The translations under genes were made by a program, and so were the position numbers. 64,000 nucleotides of DNA from Prionace glauca (Eukaryota; Chordata; Chondrichthyes; Carcharhiniformes; Carcharhinidae): assembly GCA_037974335.1 (NCBI GenBank), contig CM075760.1:27057402-27121401 (forward strand), written 5' to 3'. Positions 22,316-33,724 of this stretch are shown here, in pieces (the stretch's first letter is position 1; each line of letters opens with the position of its first letter). The notes below the pieces were generated by a model that was given only the letters and a program-made list of their open reading frames with translations, made no database searches and was not told where the DNA came from.

Positions 22316-22760
22316 TGGGTTGAACTTTGGACGCTGAAGATTTCCCTCAGCTGATTATAAAGATCTCTGTACGGCTCAACTACAATATCAGCTCTCGGTG
22401 ACTGTATCAGTAAAATTCTCCCAGCTTATCATTCTGAATCTGTAACTGAGGCTACCTTAGATTTTATTTCAGTTTTCAGTGTAAATTGTATGAGGCATTT
22501 TTGTTACAATGTAATTATGGTTAATAGTTTCCCCGGAGTTCAAGTTTCATGTGTAAATAAGAATCTTATTTTATTTCTTATTCACATTTGTTAATTCCTC
22601 TTCCTATTAATGTCCTGTTTTCTATTTCTGGTGTATGTAACAGATGTCCAAATATTGACGAATTCCCTGTGCATGTGTTCTATTTTCAATGTAAAGTTCG
22701 ATCATTATCTTCACTTTTCTAGCTTCAAAAAAAAGCGTTGTAAAATCTCTGAATTTTTAA

Positions 22761-22777
22761 AATAAACATTGAATAAA
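22761..22777 (+). promoter_or_regulatory. poly(A) signals for membrane mu
   Basis: AATAAA at 22761-22766 and 22772-22777, about 450 bp after the TM2 stop, closing the membrane 3' UTR. Confidence 0.8.
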
Positions 22778-22852
22778 AGTTTAACCATCTCTGGTTTGGC
22801 TTAATTCCGTTCTCTAAAAGCCATCAACTCAGCTCTATTTCCCTTTTATAGA

Positions 22853-23110
22853 GTCCCCCCCCCCACCCCCACCCCACAAACTCTACTTTCCCAGACAGGC
22901 ATGTCCCCCCCATTTCCCTATTATAGAGACCCCCCCACACCCCCCCCCCCTTTCCCAGACAGGCATGTCCCCCCCCATTTCCCTATTATAGAGACCCCCC
23001 CACACCCCCCCCCCTTTCCCAGACAGGCATGTCCCCCCCATTTCCCTATTATAGAGTCCCCCCCCCCCACCCCACAAACTCTACTTTCCCAGACTGGCAT
23101 GTCCCCCCAG
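22853..23110 (+). repeat. C-run minisatellite, four ~62-78-bp units
   Basis: Units of the form 'atttccctattatagagac', then C runs of 7-13, then 'tttcccagacaggcatgtc'. Four units are present here. The other arm has a single unit (about 47995-48070). It begins ~75 bp after the membrane poly(A) signals. Confidence 0.9.
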
Positions 23111-23289
23111 TCATGTGTGGGATGTGGCTGAACTCAAGGCCCATCCATGAAAGAGTCACTGCGCCACCCAGTGATCCACCCGTGTAAAAACACCTTCATC
23201 TCTGCCTTTTTATCATAAAATCCAAAGGCAGAATGAATGAACAATGAGGCGACATCGGTGATTTCATTCATAAACTCGTCCGTCACTGA

Positions 23290-23765
23290 CGAGTTTCAGA
23301 TAATTCTAAACAGCAAAGGCCCTGCTTCATCATAGAGCGATGCAGGACAGTGCTAGGCAGGAAATAGTTCCCTTTACACGGCCCCTTCAAAAGACCATCA
23401 GAGTCGCTGCAGCGTGGATTGAGAGAATGAATCTCTCTGTACATTTTCCGATGAAACAATTTCAAGGCAGGCATACCACAAGCTAGATAGAGAACACATA
23501 CAGAACAGAGGTGCAAACCATGAGGTGAAGCAAAGAGACTGAGGTGTATTTCACATGAGCACATTATCGATGACCAATTTCCAAATTGTGACGAGTGTGA
23601 TGGGATAATTTGAAGAGTCCAATACTGTCTTTAACTACAGACAATATCAAACTCACGAGGCAAATAAACCTCCACAACTCTCCGCGCAGGAGCAAGGCGC
23701 GAAATACAGGTGTCAGTACAAGTGGATAGTGTCATGGACACTGCCAAGCCTCAGGCCTGAAGTGG
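23290..23765. other. start of the inter-arm spacer, nothing recognised
   Basis: Non-repetitive DNA past the inner end of the inverted arm. No gene, RNA or element seen. Confidence 0.5.
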
Positions 23766-24090
23766 GGCTGAGTAGCGAGGGGTTTGTAGGGGGAGGGGGC
23801 TGACAGGAGTGGCTGAGGTGGGAGTGGAACTGAGTGGGCTGTCTAAGTGGAGAGGGGTTGAGTTGGGATCCGATGGTGTGGGTGGTTGTGTGAGGAGCCT
23901 GAGGAGGAGGTGGCTGAGTGGGGATCTGAGGGGGACAGGGTTGAGTGGGGTTTTGAGGGTGGGGCGGGTGAGTGAGGAGTCTGGGGGGGGCCTGGTGTGG
24001 GTGGGGTGCTGAGGGTGGGCAGGGCTGATTGAGGTGTCCGAGATTGAAAGAGGCTGAGTGGGTGTCTAAGGGAGAAGGAGGCTTCCAGAG
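23766..24090 (+). repeat. G-rich degenerate simple repeat
   Basis: Units like 'gctgagtgggg' and 'gggttgagtgggg' with variable spacing. Reads as a decayed minisatellite and is not coding. Confidence 0.7.
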
Positions 24091-24197
24091 GGTTATGGGA
24101 TAGGGTCTGGCTGGGACTATTGTGGCCCATTTGGACTGGTGCAGGCCCGATGGGCCAAATAACTTCCTCCTGCACGGTTGGAATTCTATGATTCTAT
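24091..24197 (+). mobile_element. SINE/LINE 3' tail fragment
   Basis: Contains 'gcccgatgggccaaataa', 'ttcctcctgcacggttgg' and the terminal ATTCTATGATTCTATG repeat. This is the plus-orientation tail of the same SINE/LINE type as at 10385. The LINE at 24198 begins right after it. Confidence 0.65.
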
Positions 24198-26845
24198 GGC
24201 TGCAGAGAAAGAGGATGCCGTGGAGGGACTTTCTACAGAGTCTCTGTGGGTGGAAGTTACGAACAGCAAAGGGTCGAAAACTTTGCTGGGTGTATTCTAT
24301 AGGCCGCCCAATGGTGACAGGGAAGTTGAAGTGCAGATAGGGAACCAGATTCTAGAGAAATGTATTAAAAACAGAGTTGTCGTGATGGGAGACTTCAATT
24401 TCCCAAACATCGACTGGAATATCCCTAGAGTAAGGGGTTTGGCTGGAGAGGAGTTTGTTAGGTGTGTTCAGGAAGGTTTCCTGACACAGTATGTGGACAA
24501 GCCTACGAGGGGAGAGGCTGTACTTGACCTGGTACTGGCGAATGAACCAGGGCAGGTGATGGATCTCTCGGTAGGAGAGCATCTTGGGAATGGTGACCAT
24601 AATTCTATCTCCTTCACAATTGCATTGGAACGAGATAGGATCAGACAGGCTAGGAAGGTGTTTGTCTGGAGTAAGGGGAGATACGAAGAAGTCAGGAAGT
24701 TACTTGGACAAATAAACTGGAAGGAGGCATTCTTAGGGAAAAGTACCGAAGGAAGGTGGCGGATATTCAAGGAATGTTTGTCTGGCGCTCTGCATGACAA
24801 TGTTCCGATAAGGCAAGGGGGTTTTGGTAGGTCGCGGGAACCGTGGTGCACGAAGGCTGTGTTGAACCTAGTCAGGAGGAAAAGGAAGGTGTACAAAAGG
24901 TTCAGGGAACTAGGAGAGGTTAAGAATCTTGAAGAATATAAGGACTGTAGAAAGGAGGTTAAAAGGGAAATTAGGAGAGCCAGAAGGGGTCATGAGAAGA
25001 CCTTGGCGGGTAAGATTAAGGAAAATCCCAAGGCCTTCTATAAGTATGTGAAAGGTAAAAGGGTGAGAAGGGAAAGGATAGGACCTATAAAAGGTGAAGG
25101 GGGAAAGGTCTGTGTAAAACCAGAAGAAATGGCGGAGGTGCTTAATGAGTACTTTGCCTCAGTATTCACAGTGGAAGCTGATTTGGGAGATCTTGCTATG
25201 GACTTGCAGCAGGTGGAAAAGATTGAGTACGTGGACATTAAGGAGGAGGATGTGTTAGAACTTTTGAATTCTATCAAGGTAGATAAGTCGCCGGGACCAG
25301 ATGGGATGTACCCCAGGATACTGAGGGAGGCCAGGGAAGTGATTGCAGAGCCCTTGGCGATGATCTTTGCGTCGTCAATGGAGACGGGAGAGGTTCCGGA
25401 AGATTGGAGGATTGCGGATGTGGTCCCTATTTTCAAGAAAGGGAACAGAGATAGCCCGGGAAATTACCGCCCGGTGAATCTGACCTCAGTGGTTGGTAAG
25501 CTGATGGAGAGGCTTCTGAGGGACAAGATTTACGAGCATTTGGAGAGGTTTGACATGATCAGGAATAGTCAGCATGGATTTGTCAAGGGCAGGTCGTGCC
25601 TTACGAGCCTAGTTGAGTTCTTCGATAATGTGACGGAACACATTGACGAAGGAAGTGCCGTGGACGTAGTGTACATGGACTTCAGCAAGGCTTTTGATAA
25701 GGTCCCCCATGCAAGACTTCTTGAGAAGGTGAGAGGGCATGGGATCCAAGGGCCTTTGGCCTTGTGGATTCAGAACTGTCTTGCCTGCAGAAGGCAGAGA
25801 GTGGTTGTGGATGGGTCTTTTTCGGAATGGAGGTCAGTCATCAGTGGGGTGCCCCAGGGATCTGTTCTGGGACCCTTGCTGTTTGTCATTTTCATAAATG
25901 ACCTGGATGAGGAAGTGGAGGGATGGGTTAGCAAGTTCGCTGATGACACGAAGGTCGGCGGTGTTGTGGATGGTCTGGAAGGATGTCAAAAGTTGCAGCA
26001 GGACATAGATAGGATGCAGCAATGGGCGGAGAAGTGGCAGATGGACTTCAACGCGGATAAATGTGTAGTCGTCCATTTCGGCAGAACCAACGGGATGAAC
26101 GAGTACACTATTAAGGGCAGGGGTCTTAGTAGCGTTGAAGAGCAGAAGGATCTCGGGGTCCGGGTTCACAGGACTCTTAAATCGGCCTCGCAGGTGGAGG
26201 AGGTGGTCAAGAAGGCATATGGTGTACTGGCCTTGATTAATCGAGGGATTGAGTTTAGGAGTCGGGAGGTAATGCTGTAACTTTACAGGACCCTCGTCAG
26301 GCCTCATTTGGAGTACTGTGCGCAGTTCTGATCGCCTCACTATAGGAAAGACGTAGAAGCTATTGAAAGGGTGCAGAGGAGATTTACAAGGATGTTGCCT
26401 GGACTGGGAGGCATGCCTTATGAAGATAGGTTGAGGGAGCTGGGACTCTTTTCCCTAGAGAGGCGAAGGTTGAGAGGCGACCTGATAGAAGTTTATAAAA
26501 TGTTGAGAGGAATAGATAGGGTGGACTCTCAGAGGCTATTTCCCCGGGTTGAAATGGTCGCTACGAGAGGACACAGATTTAAGGTGCGGGGAGGGAAGTA
26601 CAGAGGTGATGTTAGGGGTAAGTTTTTCACTCAGAGGGTGGTGAGTGAATGGAATCGGCTGCCGTCGTCGGTGGTGGAGGCGAACTCGCTGGGGTCTTTT
26701 AAAAGACTTCTGGATGAGTATATGGGGTTTAATGGGATTGGGGGTTATAGATAGGTCTATAGATTGATGGGGTTGATGTGATCGGCGCAACTCGAGGGCC
26801 GAAGGGCCTGTTTGTCCTGTAATGTTCTATGTTCTATGTTCTATA
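24198..26845 (+). mobile_element. 5'-truncated LINE (CR1/Rex/L2-like), young copy
   Basis: One continuous frame of 859 codons (24178-26754), interrupted only by TAA at 26278 and TGA at 26329. Order of motifs: C-terminal part of an apurinic-type endonuclease (GVFYRPPNGD, VVVMGDFNFPNIDW, DLVLAN, GDHNSISF); a basic linker; reverse transcriptase (KSPGPDGM, NYRPVNLTSV, QHGFVKGRSC, YMDFSKAFDKVPH, GVPQGSVLGPLLF, FADDTKV); and a C-terminal region (RPHLEYC, VQRRFTRMLPGL, RRRLRGDLIEVYKM). The N-terminal endonuclease half is missing, a 5' truncation typical of LINEs. After the stop at 26754 a short 3' UTR ends in (GTTCTAT)n at about 26823-26845. The clade is uncertain among CR1, Rex1 and L2. Confidence 0.92.
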
Positions 26846-26995
26846 TAAACACGGATTGCTGCTGATTAACACGGGATGGAATTGTCCTATCCCGCCCATT
26901 ATGATTCCCATGGCAGGCGAGACACAGATCATATAAAAGTCCGATAACCTCAGGCGGGGATTTTCTGACATTGGAACAAACACGGCCGGAAAATC
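26846..26995. other. short unassigned stretch
   Basis: No gene or element recognised between two LINE copies. Confidence 0.4.
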
Positions 26996-27960
26996 ATAGA
27001 GTCATTGAGGTTTACAGCATGGAAACAGGCCCTTCGGCCCAACTTGTCCATGCTGCCTTTTTTCATCCACCGCTAAGCTAGTCCCAATTGCCGGCATTTG
27101 ACCCATTTTCATCTATCTTATCCATCTAACTGACATCATGTTTTTTCACTGTCAAAACTGTACACACCTCTACTCCCTCTGGCACCTTTTCCAGGCACTC
27201 ACTAACCTGTGTGTGAAACAATTGCCCAATCAGACCCATTTGCATCTTTTCCTCTCACCTTCGGCCTATTCCCTCGAGTTTTAGACTCCCCTACTTTTGG
27301 GAAAAGATATTGACTATCTAGCTGATCTGTGCCCCTCATTTTTTTTGTAGACCTCCATAAGGTCACCCCTAGGCTTTCTACACAGCCGGGAAAAAGTTCC
27401 AGTCTATCACGTTTCTCCAACAATCAAGTCCCTATACCCTCCTAGTGAATATTTTCTGAACTCTTTGTAGTTTAATAATATCCTTCCTGTAACAGGGTGA
27501 CCAGAGCTGTACGGAGTATTCCGAGTCTGGCCTTACCAATGTCTTGTACAACTTCAACAAGTTGTTCCAACTCCTTTATTCGCTGTTCTGACCAAGGAAA
27601 CCAAGAATGCTGATTTCATTCCTCACAACTCTGCCCAACTATGACTCCACTTTCAAGGAGCTATGAACATGTACTCTCCCAGATTTCTTGGTTCTCGAAC
27701 CGTCCCCAATGCCTTAGCATTAAGTAAGTGCTGCCCTGGTTCGATCTATCAAATGCATCACCTCGCATTCATCTAAATTAAACTCCATCTATCATTCATC
27801 AATCCACTGGCCCAATTGATCAAGATCCCATACAATTAGAGATAACCTTTTTTTCACTATCCACTATGCCACCAATCTTGGTGTCAACTGAAAACTTAGT
27901 AACCATGCCTCCTAAATTCTCATCCAAATCATTAATATAAATGACAAATCACAATGGACC
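26996..27960 (-). mobile_element. LINE 3' half, old copy
   Basis: On the - strand it carries the C-terminal coding part and 3' end of a CR1-like LINE. The plus strand shows 'acaggcccttcggcccaac' at the 3' end and 'gcatcacctcgcattcatct' further in. Many indels, clearly older than the copy at 24198. Confidence 0.8.
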
Positions 27961-28467
27961 CACCCATGGTGCTGGAAGTCACAAGTTAATTTCTCCAAGA
28001 TTTTGGGTTCAGACTTTCCCCATTTCTTTCACTGATGCGATGCTGACAGCTCTACATTTCCAGGTTTAAAATGTTTTCCCTTACGGACAGGCTGGGGGGA
28101 CTTTTGCATAATGTGTTCCTTTCTTTGTCACAATCCCATATCCCAGCAACATTGAAAGATACTGGTCAACCCTCCCGGCATTTCCAAAATTCCTTCCATC
28201 AGGAACGCTCACACAGACCCAGAATTATTTTGTGATGCATTGACAAAAATATGTTTTGAATGAAAAATATTAACCTTTTTGTTGAGTGACTGTAATTAAC
28301 GTCGGAATTAATTCAACCAGTCCTAATCGTGTCTCTGGAGCATTCCCATCCAGGCTTCATAAAGGAGTTATGCACGGTGTCATTGGGAGTGTCACAGTGA
28401 TAAGCGGCTCCACAGAGAGGGAGTCGAGGTATCAACATTGGGAGAAAGAAATTGCAAGCTTTCTGCA

Positions 28468-28684
28468 ATGGAGGTGTATCCAGGAAAGGTAGATCTGGAC
28501 GTTCCCACAATGGTTCAGCATCTGAGGGGCAGAGATCTGAATGTTACAACAATTGAGAGGAGTTTATACTCGATACTTTACACACTTTCTCAAGATTGGC
28601 TGCCTACAATTCATCGTGTTGAATATGTCCTGAAACTGATTCGATACTTTTACTATCCAATCCTGGCTATTGTTGGTGTCCCCG
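28468..28684 (+). pseudogene. orphan first exon of a GPR139-like GPCR
   Basis: The frame from ATG 28468 reads MEVYPGKVDLDVPTM, then continues to VEYVLKLIRYFYYPILAIVG, ending VPG with donor GTAAGT at 28685, phase 1. It aligns with the first exon at 35702-35945 (LLKVIQFVYYPILAIIGVPG), including identical donor phase and related upstream DNA ('gtgactgtaatt' and 'agcggct' phrases). This is the N-terminus and start of TM1 of a rhodopsin-class receptor. I find no matching second exon between here and 35700, and the intron region is filled with retroelements, so this is probably a leftover of a tandem duplicate. It could instead be an alternative first exon spliced to 37902, since the phases are compatible. 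Confidence 0.75.
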
Positions 28685-29061
28685 GTAAGTTTCTCCCCTG
28701 ATTATGAATGATGGAGCCCGTGTTTAACTCTGCCACTCTTGCCGTCTGCTCGACCCCGTTTGCAACTGATGCTTGTGGTCTGAGTCCTTATTGAATTATC
28801 ACATCTACAAAGCGTGGATCACTATGATAATGCTGCCTATGCTGTGGGGTTTAATTTGTAAAGATGTAAAAGATGTTTAGGAAGATGAAAAAGAATTGTG
28901 AAAACCGGTAGGAGGGGGGAAAATTGTGCAATCTCTTAAAAATGTGTTTTTGTTTGACGCTGAGATGTTTAAATTGCTGAATACACAGAAACTTTAAGTT
29001 GTAACACTTATTCCAGAGGCCAAAAACATAGGGGTTGCCTTGGTAATTGGCACGGCAGGTT
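28685..29061. other. unassigned stretch after orphan exon
   Basis: AT-rich, no gene or repeat recognised. Confidence 0.4.
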
Positions 29062-29900
29062 TTGCATTGTGGTCAACACAGTCCGAAGTCTCACAACACC
29101 AGGTTAAAATCCAACAGGTTTATTTGGCACCATTGGCTTTTGGAATGTTGTTCTTTCTTCAGGCGAGTGGGTAGCTGTGTTCAAAAATAGGACATGTAAA
29201 GACACAAACTCAATTAACAAAATAATGGTTGGAATGTGGGTCTTTACGGATAAACAAGTCTGAAAGATACAGACAATGTGAGTGGAGAGAGGGTTAAGCA
29301 CAGGTTAAAGAATTGTGTAGTCTCCAGCCAGGGCAGTTAGTGAGATTTTGCAAGTCCAGGCAAGTGGTGGGAGCTACAGATAATGCAACATAAACCCAAG
29401 ATCACGGTTGAGGCTATACTTGTGTGTGTGGGAGTTGGCTATCAGTGTCTGGTCAGCGATCCTGCACTGCTGTGTGTCATGAAGGCCACCTTAGAGAACG
29501 CTTATCTGAAGATCTGAGGCTGAATGCCCGTGACTGCTGAAGTATGGCCCAACTGGAAGAGAACATTCCTGGTGATCGACAATCCTGGGTTTGCAAAATC
29601 TCAGGAGCTGTCCTGGCTGGAGACAATACACACCTCTACTACCTGCGCTTGGCCCTCTCTCCACTCACATTGTCTGTATCTTTAAGACTTGATACCTCTA
29701 AAGACTCACATTTCAACCGCTATTGTGTAAATTGAGTTTGTGTCTTTATATGCCCTGTTTGTGAACAGAACTTCCAATCACCTGATGACTGAACAGCGCT
29801 CCAAAACTTCTGCTGCCAAATAAACCTGTTGGATTCTAACCTGGTGTTGTGAGACTTCTTACTGTACTTACCCCAGTCCAACGCTGGCATCTCCACATCA
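29062..29900 (+). mobile_element. Penelope-like element fragment with inverted ends
   Basis: Left end 'acaacaccaggttaaaatcc' and right end 'ctaacctggtgttgtgag' are inverted repeats, and both halves are related to Penelope-like element terminal sequence. The central part corresponds to the GIY-YIG end in antisense ('ggccaccttagagaacgct'). Only non-coding or short coding remains. Confidence 0.7.
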
Positions 29901-30479
29901 TGGTTTTGCATTGTGCCAGCCGATAAATTTAAATACAACACAAAGCTAAAAGAACTCATTTGAAGTTATTGTTGCCAACTTCGAGCCAATCTGAGTCCAG
30001 GGTTGTTGATAGGTCATTAGGATTTTATAAAAAAAAAACACACAGAACTGCCTTCAGGGCAGATCCACCAGTGCTTGAGCCAGGAGTACAACCAGAAGCA
30101 GAGCCCGATCACCTGAAGCAGTTAGATTTAACACAGACATGGAGAGAAATTATTTCTCTCAATGGAAGGTGAATCTTTTGAATTCATTACCTGAGGATAC
30201 GGCGGGTGTTAGGACTTGATGAAATTGAGGGGACAGAGTCTCACCCTGGACCATTCCAAGCTTCCTCAAACCCCAGCAGCTTCTTACTTATACTGAGTCA
30301 GCTGACCACCACATCATTTTCTCATTGGTTAGATAGCTTACAGCTTGTTCCCATTGGTCACTATAACAGATCCAATGTGAGTCTGTCGGTTGTTACATTG
30401 GTTCCATTCTAACATTCCACTCCAACCCGCTTCTCTCACGACCTGATCCCTGAAAACCCAACCAACCCTAACCCATCAC
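29901..30479. other. unassigned stretch
   Basis: Contains 'gaaattatttctctcaatgg' and 'acatcattttctcattgg' stretches that look like decayed repeat sequence. No gene supported. Confidence 0.4.
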
Positions 30480-31110
30480 TTCGCAGTTACTGTGACCCCA
30501 CCAGTTCACCAGCTCCTCCGTCTCTTCCTTGTTCGTGGTGTCATCGTTGCAGTGGTGTCATCAGCAAACTTGGATATCAAGTTGGAGGGGAATTTGACCA
30601 TACAAGTCATCGGTGTATAAGGAGTATAGTGGGGCTGAGGACACAGTGTTGTGGGGCACCGCTTATGAGGATGATTGTGGAGGAGGTGTTTTGACTGTCC
30701 TTATTTATTGTTGTCTGTCAGGTTCAATTTGCAGAGATAGGAGCCTAGGCCCAGGCCAGAGACTTTGTACATGAGTTTCATTAGAACAATGATGTTAAAG
30801 GCTGAGCTGTCGTCGACAAACAAGAGTCAGTGTTGCAATATTGACTGTAGGGCCAGGGCGATGGCATCTGTGGTCCTGTCTTGGAAATAGGTGAACTGTA
30901 GTGGATCCAGGCAACCTGGGAGGCTGGAACTGATTCAAGCCATGACAAATCTTTTGCTACATCACGTAATATTGGATATAAGTGTCACTGGACAATAATC
31001 ATTAAGGCAGGCTGTTTGGTTTTCTTTGGTAGCGGCCTTGGTTTGAGTTTTTCTTACCTGGTGCACAGATCAGGAACTTTCCTACTGAGAGAGGACTCGC
31101 TGAGCTTCAC
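30480..31110 (-). mobile_element. L2-like LINE reverse transcriptase relic
   Basis: Antisense of an L2/Maui-type RT. Plus-strand landmarks are 'ggctgaggacacag', 'aaaggctgagctgtcgtcga', 'gaactgtagtggatccagg' and 'gccatgacaaatctttt'. A second relic of the same region is at 36965-37290. Heavily mutated. Confidence 0.65.
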
Positions 31111-31179
31111 TGGTCCAGTAGGTCATAGTGGGCCAGCTGCAAATACACTGGACACATTGGACACAAACAGGGCCTATAT

Positions 31180-32480
31180 AGTTCGACAGAATTGCAGGTA
31201 ATCAAGTCTTTACAGTTACAGATAATGCGAATGGAGGGTGAGATAATCACAGGTTAAAGAGGTATGCATTGTCTCAAACCATGACAATTAGTAAAACTTT
31301 GCAAGCTCAGGCCAAATGTTGGGGTTTAAATGTAATGTGACATGAACCCAAGATCTGGGTTGAAACCATCCTCACACATGTGGAACTTGGCTATCTGTCT
31401 CTGCTCAGTGATTTGGTGTTGTCATGTGTCTTGAAAGCTGCCTTGGGGAACGCTGACCCAATGGTCAGCGGCTGAATGCCCCTGACTGCTGACCGGTTCT
31501 GCGACAGGAAGGGGACACTCCTGCCTGGTGATTGTCCTGTGGTATCTATTTATACAATGTCGTAGCGTCTGCATTGTTTCACTAATGTACCACACCTCGG
31601 GACATCCTTTCCTGCAGTGTATATGGTAGACCACATTGACCGAGTCACATGAGTATGTATCGTGTGCCTGCTGGTTAGTGTCCTCATTTGTGATGGTGAT
31701 ATCCATGTCGATGATGCGGCACCTCCTACAGAGGTTGTATCTGATGTCCAAATCGCTATTTTCCTGAAGGCTGGGTCGTTTGCTGCAACAATTGTGTGTT
31801 TGAGGTTGTGTGGTTGCCTGAAGGCAGGTATTGCGAGTATGGGGAGGCCTTGAGCAGATGTTCGTCTTCATCGATGATATGTTGAAGGCTCCAAAGAAGA
31901 TCTCAAAGCTTTTCTGGTCCGTGAAAGTACTGGATGATGAAGGATAATGTGTCAGTCATGTCCTGTGTTTAAATTCTGAGGAGGTCGATGCAATGCTGAT
32001 CGGGGAAAATGTCAGCAGTCAAGCCCGCTCATCTTCCGATCATTGGGTCAGTGTCCTGCAAAGGTGGCCTCCAAGACACAGGGCAATGCAAAATCACCGG
32101 GCAGAAACTGATAGCCAAGTTCTGCACGAGGACGGCCTCAATGTTGAGTTCTTGCTATACTGCATATCGTTCTCAGTATTTGGCCTGTGCTTGTGAAATG
32201 TTGCGAACTATCCTGCCTTGAGACAATTCATACATCTTTAACCTGTGAGTCATCCTCTCGATAATTGCATTTTCTGTAGCTCTAAAGACTTAATTACCTC
32301 TAGAGACTCATATTCCAACTACTTATTTGCATTTGCGTCTGTGTGTGTTTATAATATATATATGCCGTGTTTGTTAGTCCAGTTCTCCACTCACCTGAGG
32401 ATGGAGCAATGCTCCAAAAGTTTTTGATTCCAAATAAACTTTTTGGACATTAACCAGGTGTCGTGAGATTTCTTATTGTC
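31180..32480 (-). mobile_element. Penelope-like element with GIY-YIG remnant
   Basis: The - strand frame at 31422-31871 encodes DSVNVVYHIHCRKG, then CPEVWYISETMQTLRHCIN. This matches the GIY-YIG endonuclease pattern of Penelope-like retroelements (VVY-I-C--C---YIGET-Q-LR). From about 31993 to 32480 the sequence turns into an inverted partial copy of 31200-31540, ending in 'ttaaccaggtgtcgtgag'. The element is a fragment, and its RT domain is not recognisable. Confidence 0.78.
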
Positions 32481-32784
32481 TCTTAGCATCATTCCCTTTG
32501 CCAAAAAAAAACTCCAGCCTTCCCTCTTATCACAAGACCATATGTTCTTTCTTCCTCTCCCTCTGTCTTTTCCCTGACTCTGCACTGGTTAGAAAGAAAC
32601 AAAATATCTGAATTCTTCCTAATAAAAGACCACCGAAATGAAACATGCTCTCCATTCCCCTCAGTTTCACAAAATGTTCTGCTGTGAGATGTCATTTGTA
32701 ATATGTGCGATGTCTTGTCTTTGGGTAAAGGTTGATCAGTTTTCCCGTTCTGAACCAAACCTGCCTTAATAACATAGGGAATAT

Positions 32785-33085
32785 CATAGAATCCTTCAGT
32801 GAAGATGGAGGCGATTCTAGTCTGCACTGAACACAAACCAACCCATGCCCTATCTCCGTAACCCCACGCATTTACCCTCGCTAATCTCCCTGACACTAAG
32901 GGGCAACTTTGCATGACCAATCCACCTAACCCCCACATCTTTGGAATTTGGGAGGAAATCGTAACAGTCGGGGGAAGCCCACCCAGACGTGGAAAGAACA
33001 TGTCGTCTCTGAACAGATAGTGACCCAAGCCAGGAATCGAGCCCAGGTCCCTGGTGCTGTGAGACATCACACCAAACCACTGGTT
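32785..33085 (-). mobile_element. HE1-like SINE
   Basis: Antisense copy. The tail is at left ('tcatagaatccttcagtg'), and the body phrases 'aatttgggaggaaatc', 'acccagacgtgg' and 'gtgacccaagccaggaatcg' run to a degenerate tRNA-like head near 33080. Confidence 0.75.
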
Positions 33086-33394
33086 AGGTAAGGTTAATAA
33101 GTAAAGGAAACCCATTTTAAATAATAATAATACACCAGATGTGTCACCATTTTCCATAAGAAAGCAAACACAATGTGAATGACTTTTTATTTTCATTCAT
33201 TCATGGACGTGATGTCGCTGGCTGGGCCACCATCTGTAGCTTGTTACCAATCAACTCAATGGTTTGCTGAACCCTTTTACAGGATAGTTATGAAATAAGC
33301 ATAGTGATGAGGATTTGGAGTGATGTGTAGGCCAGAATAGGAAAGGGCGGCGGATTCCCCAGTCTATTCAACTTCACTTCACAACAAACATTCC

Positions 33395-33545
33395 GCAGCA
33401 CTGGAGAACAATAGACTGCAATGTTACAATTCTGGATCAGAATCTGAGAGCAATAGGCTACCATCTTCCAATAATGGATAAAAAAACCTGAGAACAATAG
33501 ACAGCAATGCCTCAGATTCTGAGAGCAATAGATTGTAACGTTCCT
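33395..33545 (+). repeat. minisatellite related to the GPCR N-terminal repeat
   Basis: Degenerate units such as 'ggatcagaatctgagagcaa' followed by 'taggctaccatcttcc'. These match the 42-bp units at 35683-35790 ('gatcagaatctgggagcaat'). Confidence 0.6.
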
Positions 33546-33660
33546 TCAGTTCGAGTTCTACCATCTGCTGTAGTGGGATTCAACCCAATGATCCACCAGA
33601 CATGGGGTGAGTTTTTCAATTAATTGTCTAGTGATAATACCACTAGGCCATTTCCTCCCT
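33546..33660 (-). repeat. interspersed repeat family A, fragment
   Basis: Has 'gttctaccatctgctgtag' and 'gataataccactaggccat', typical of this family's end in reverse orientation. Confidence 0.5.
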
Positions 33661-33724
33661 AACTCACGTTGAGGTTATTGGAATATATCTTTGGTTTGGA
33701 TGGAGACGAGGAGTTTAGTTTATT

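Larger units (their letters stand above)
7991..23288 (+). repeat. left arm of a large inverted duplication
   Basis: From 7991 to about 23288 the sequence reappears as reverse complement at about 47836-64000. Anchors: 7991 pairs with 64000, CH1 15122-15421 with 56368-56667, CH4 18178-18569 with 52804-53195, TM1 22047-22174 with 48735-48862. Homology is lost after about 23288 and 47836. The outer limit of the duplication lies outside what the window can show. Confidence 0.95.

Noticed and set aside
31422-31871. Host GIY-YIG endonuclease gene
   Set aside because: Flanked by Penelope-like termini and partial. It belongs to the retroelement.
27238-32332. Exact octamers ATTTGCAT at 27238-27245 and 32325-32332 as Ig enhancer sites
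   Set aside because: Both fall inside retroelement copies in the spacer, so they are probably chance.
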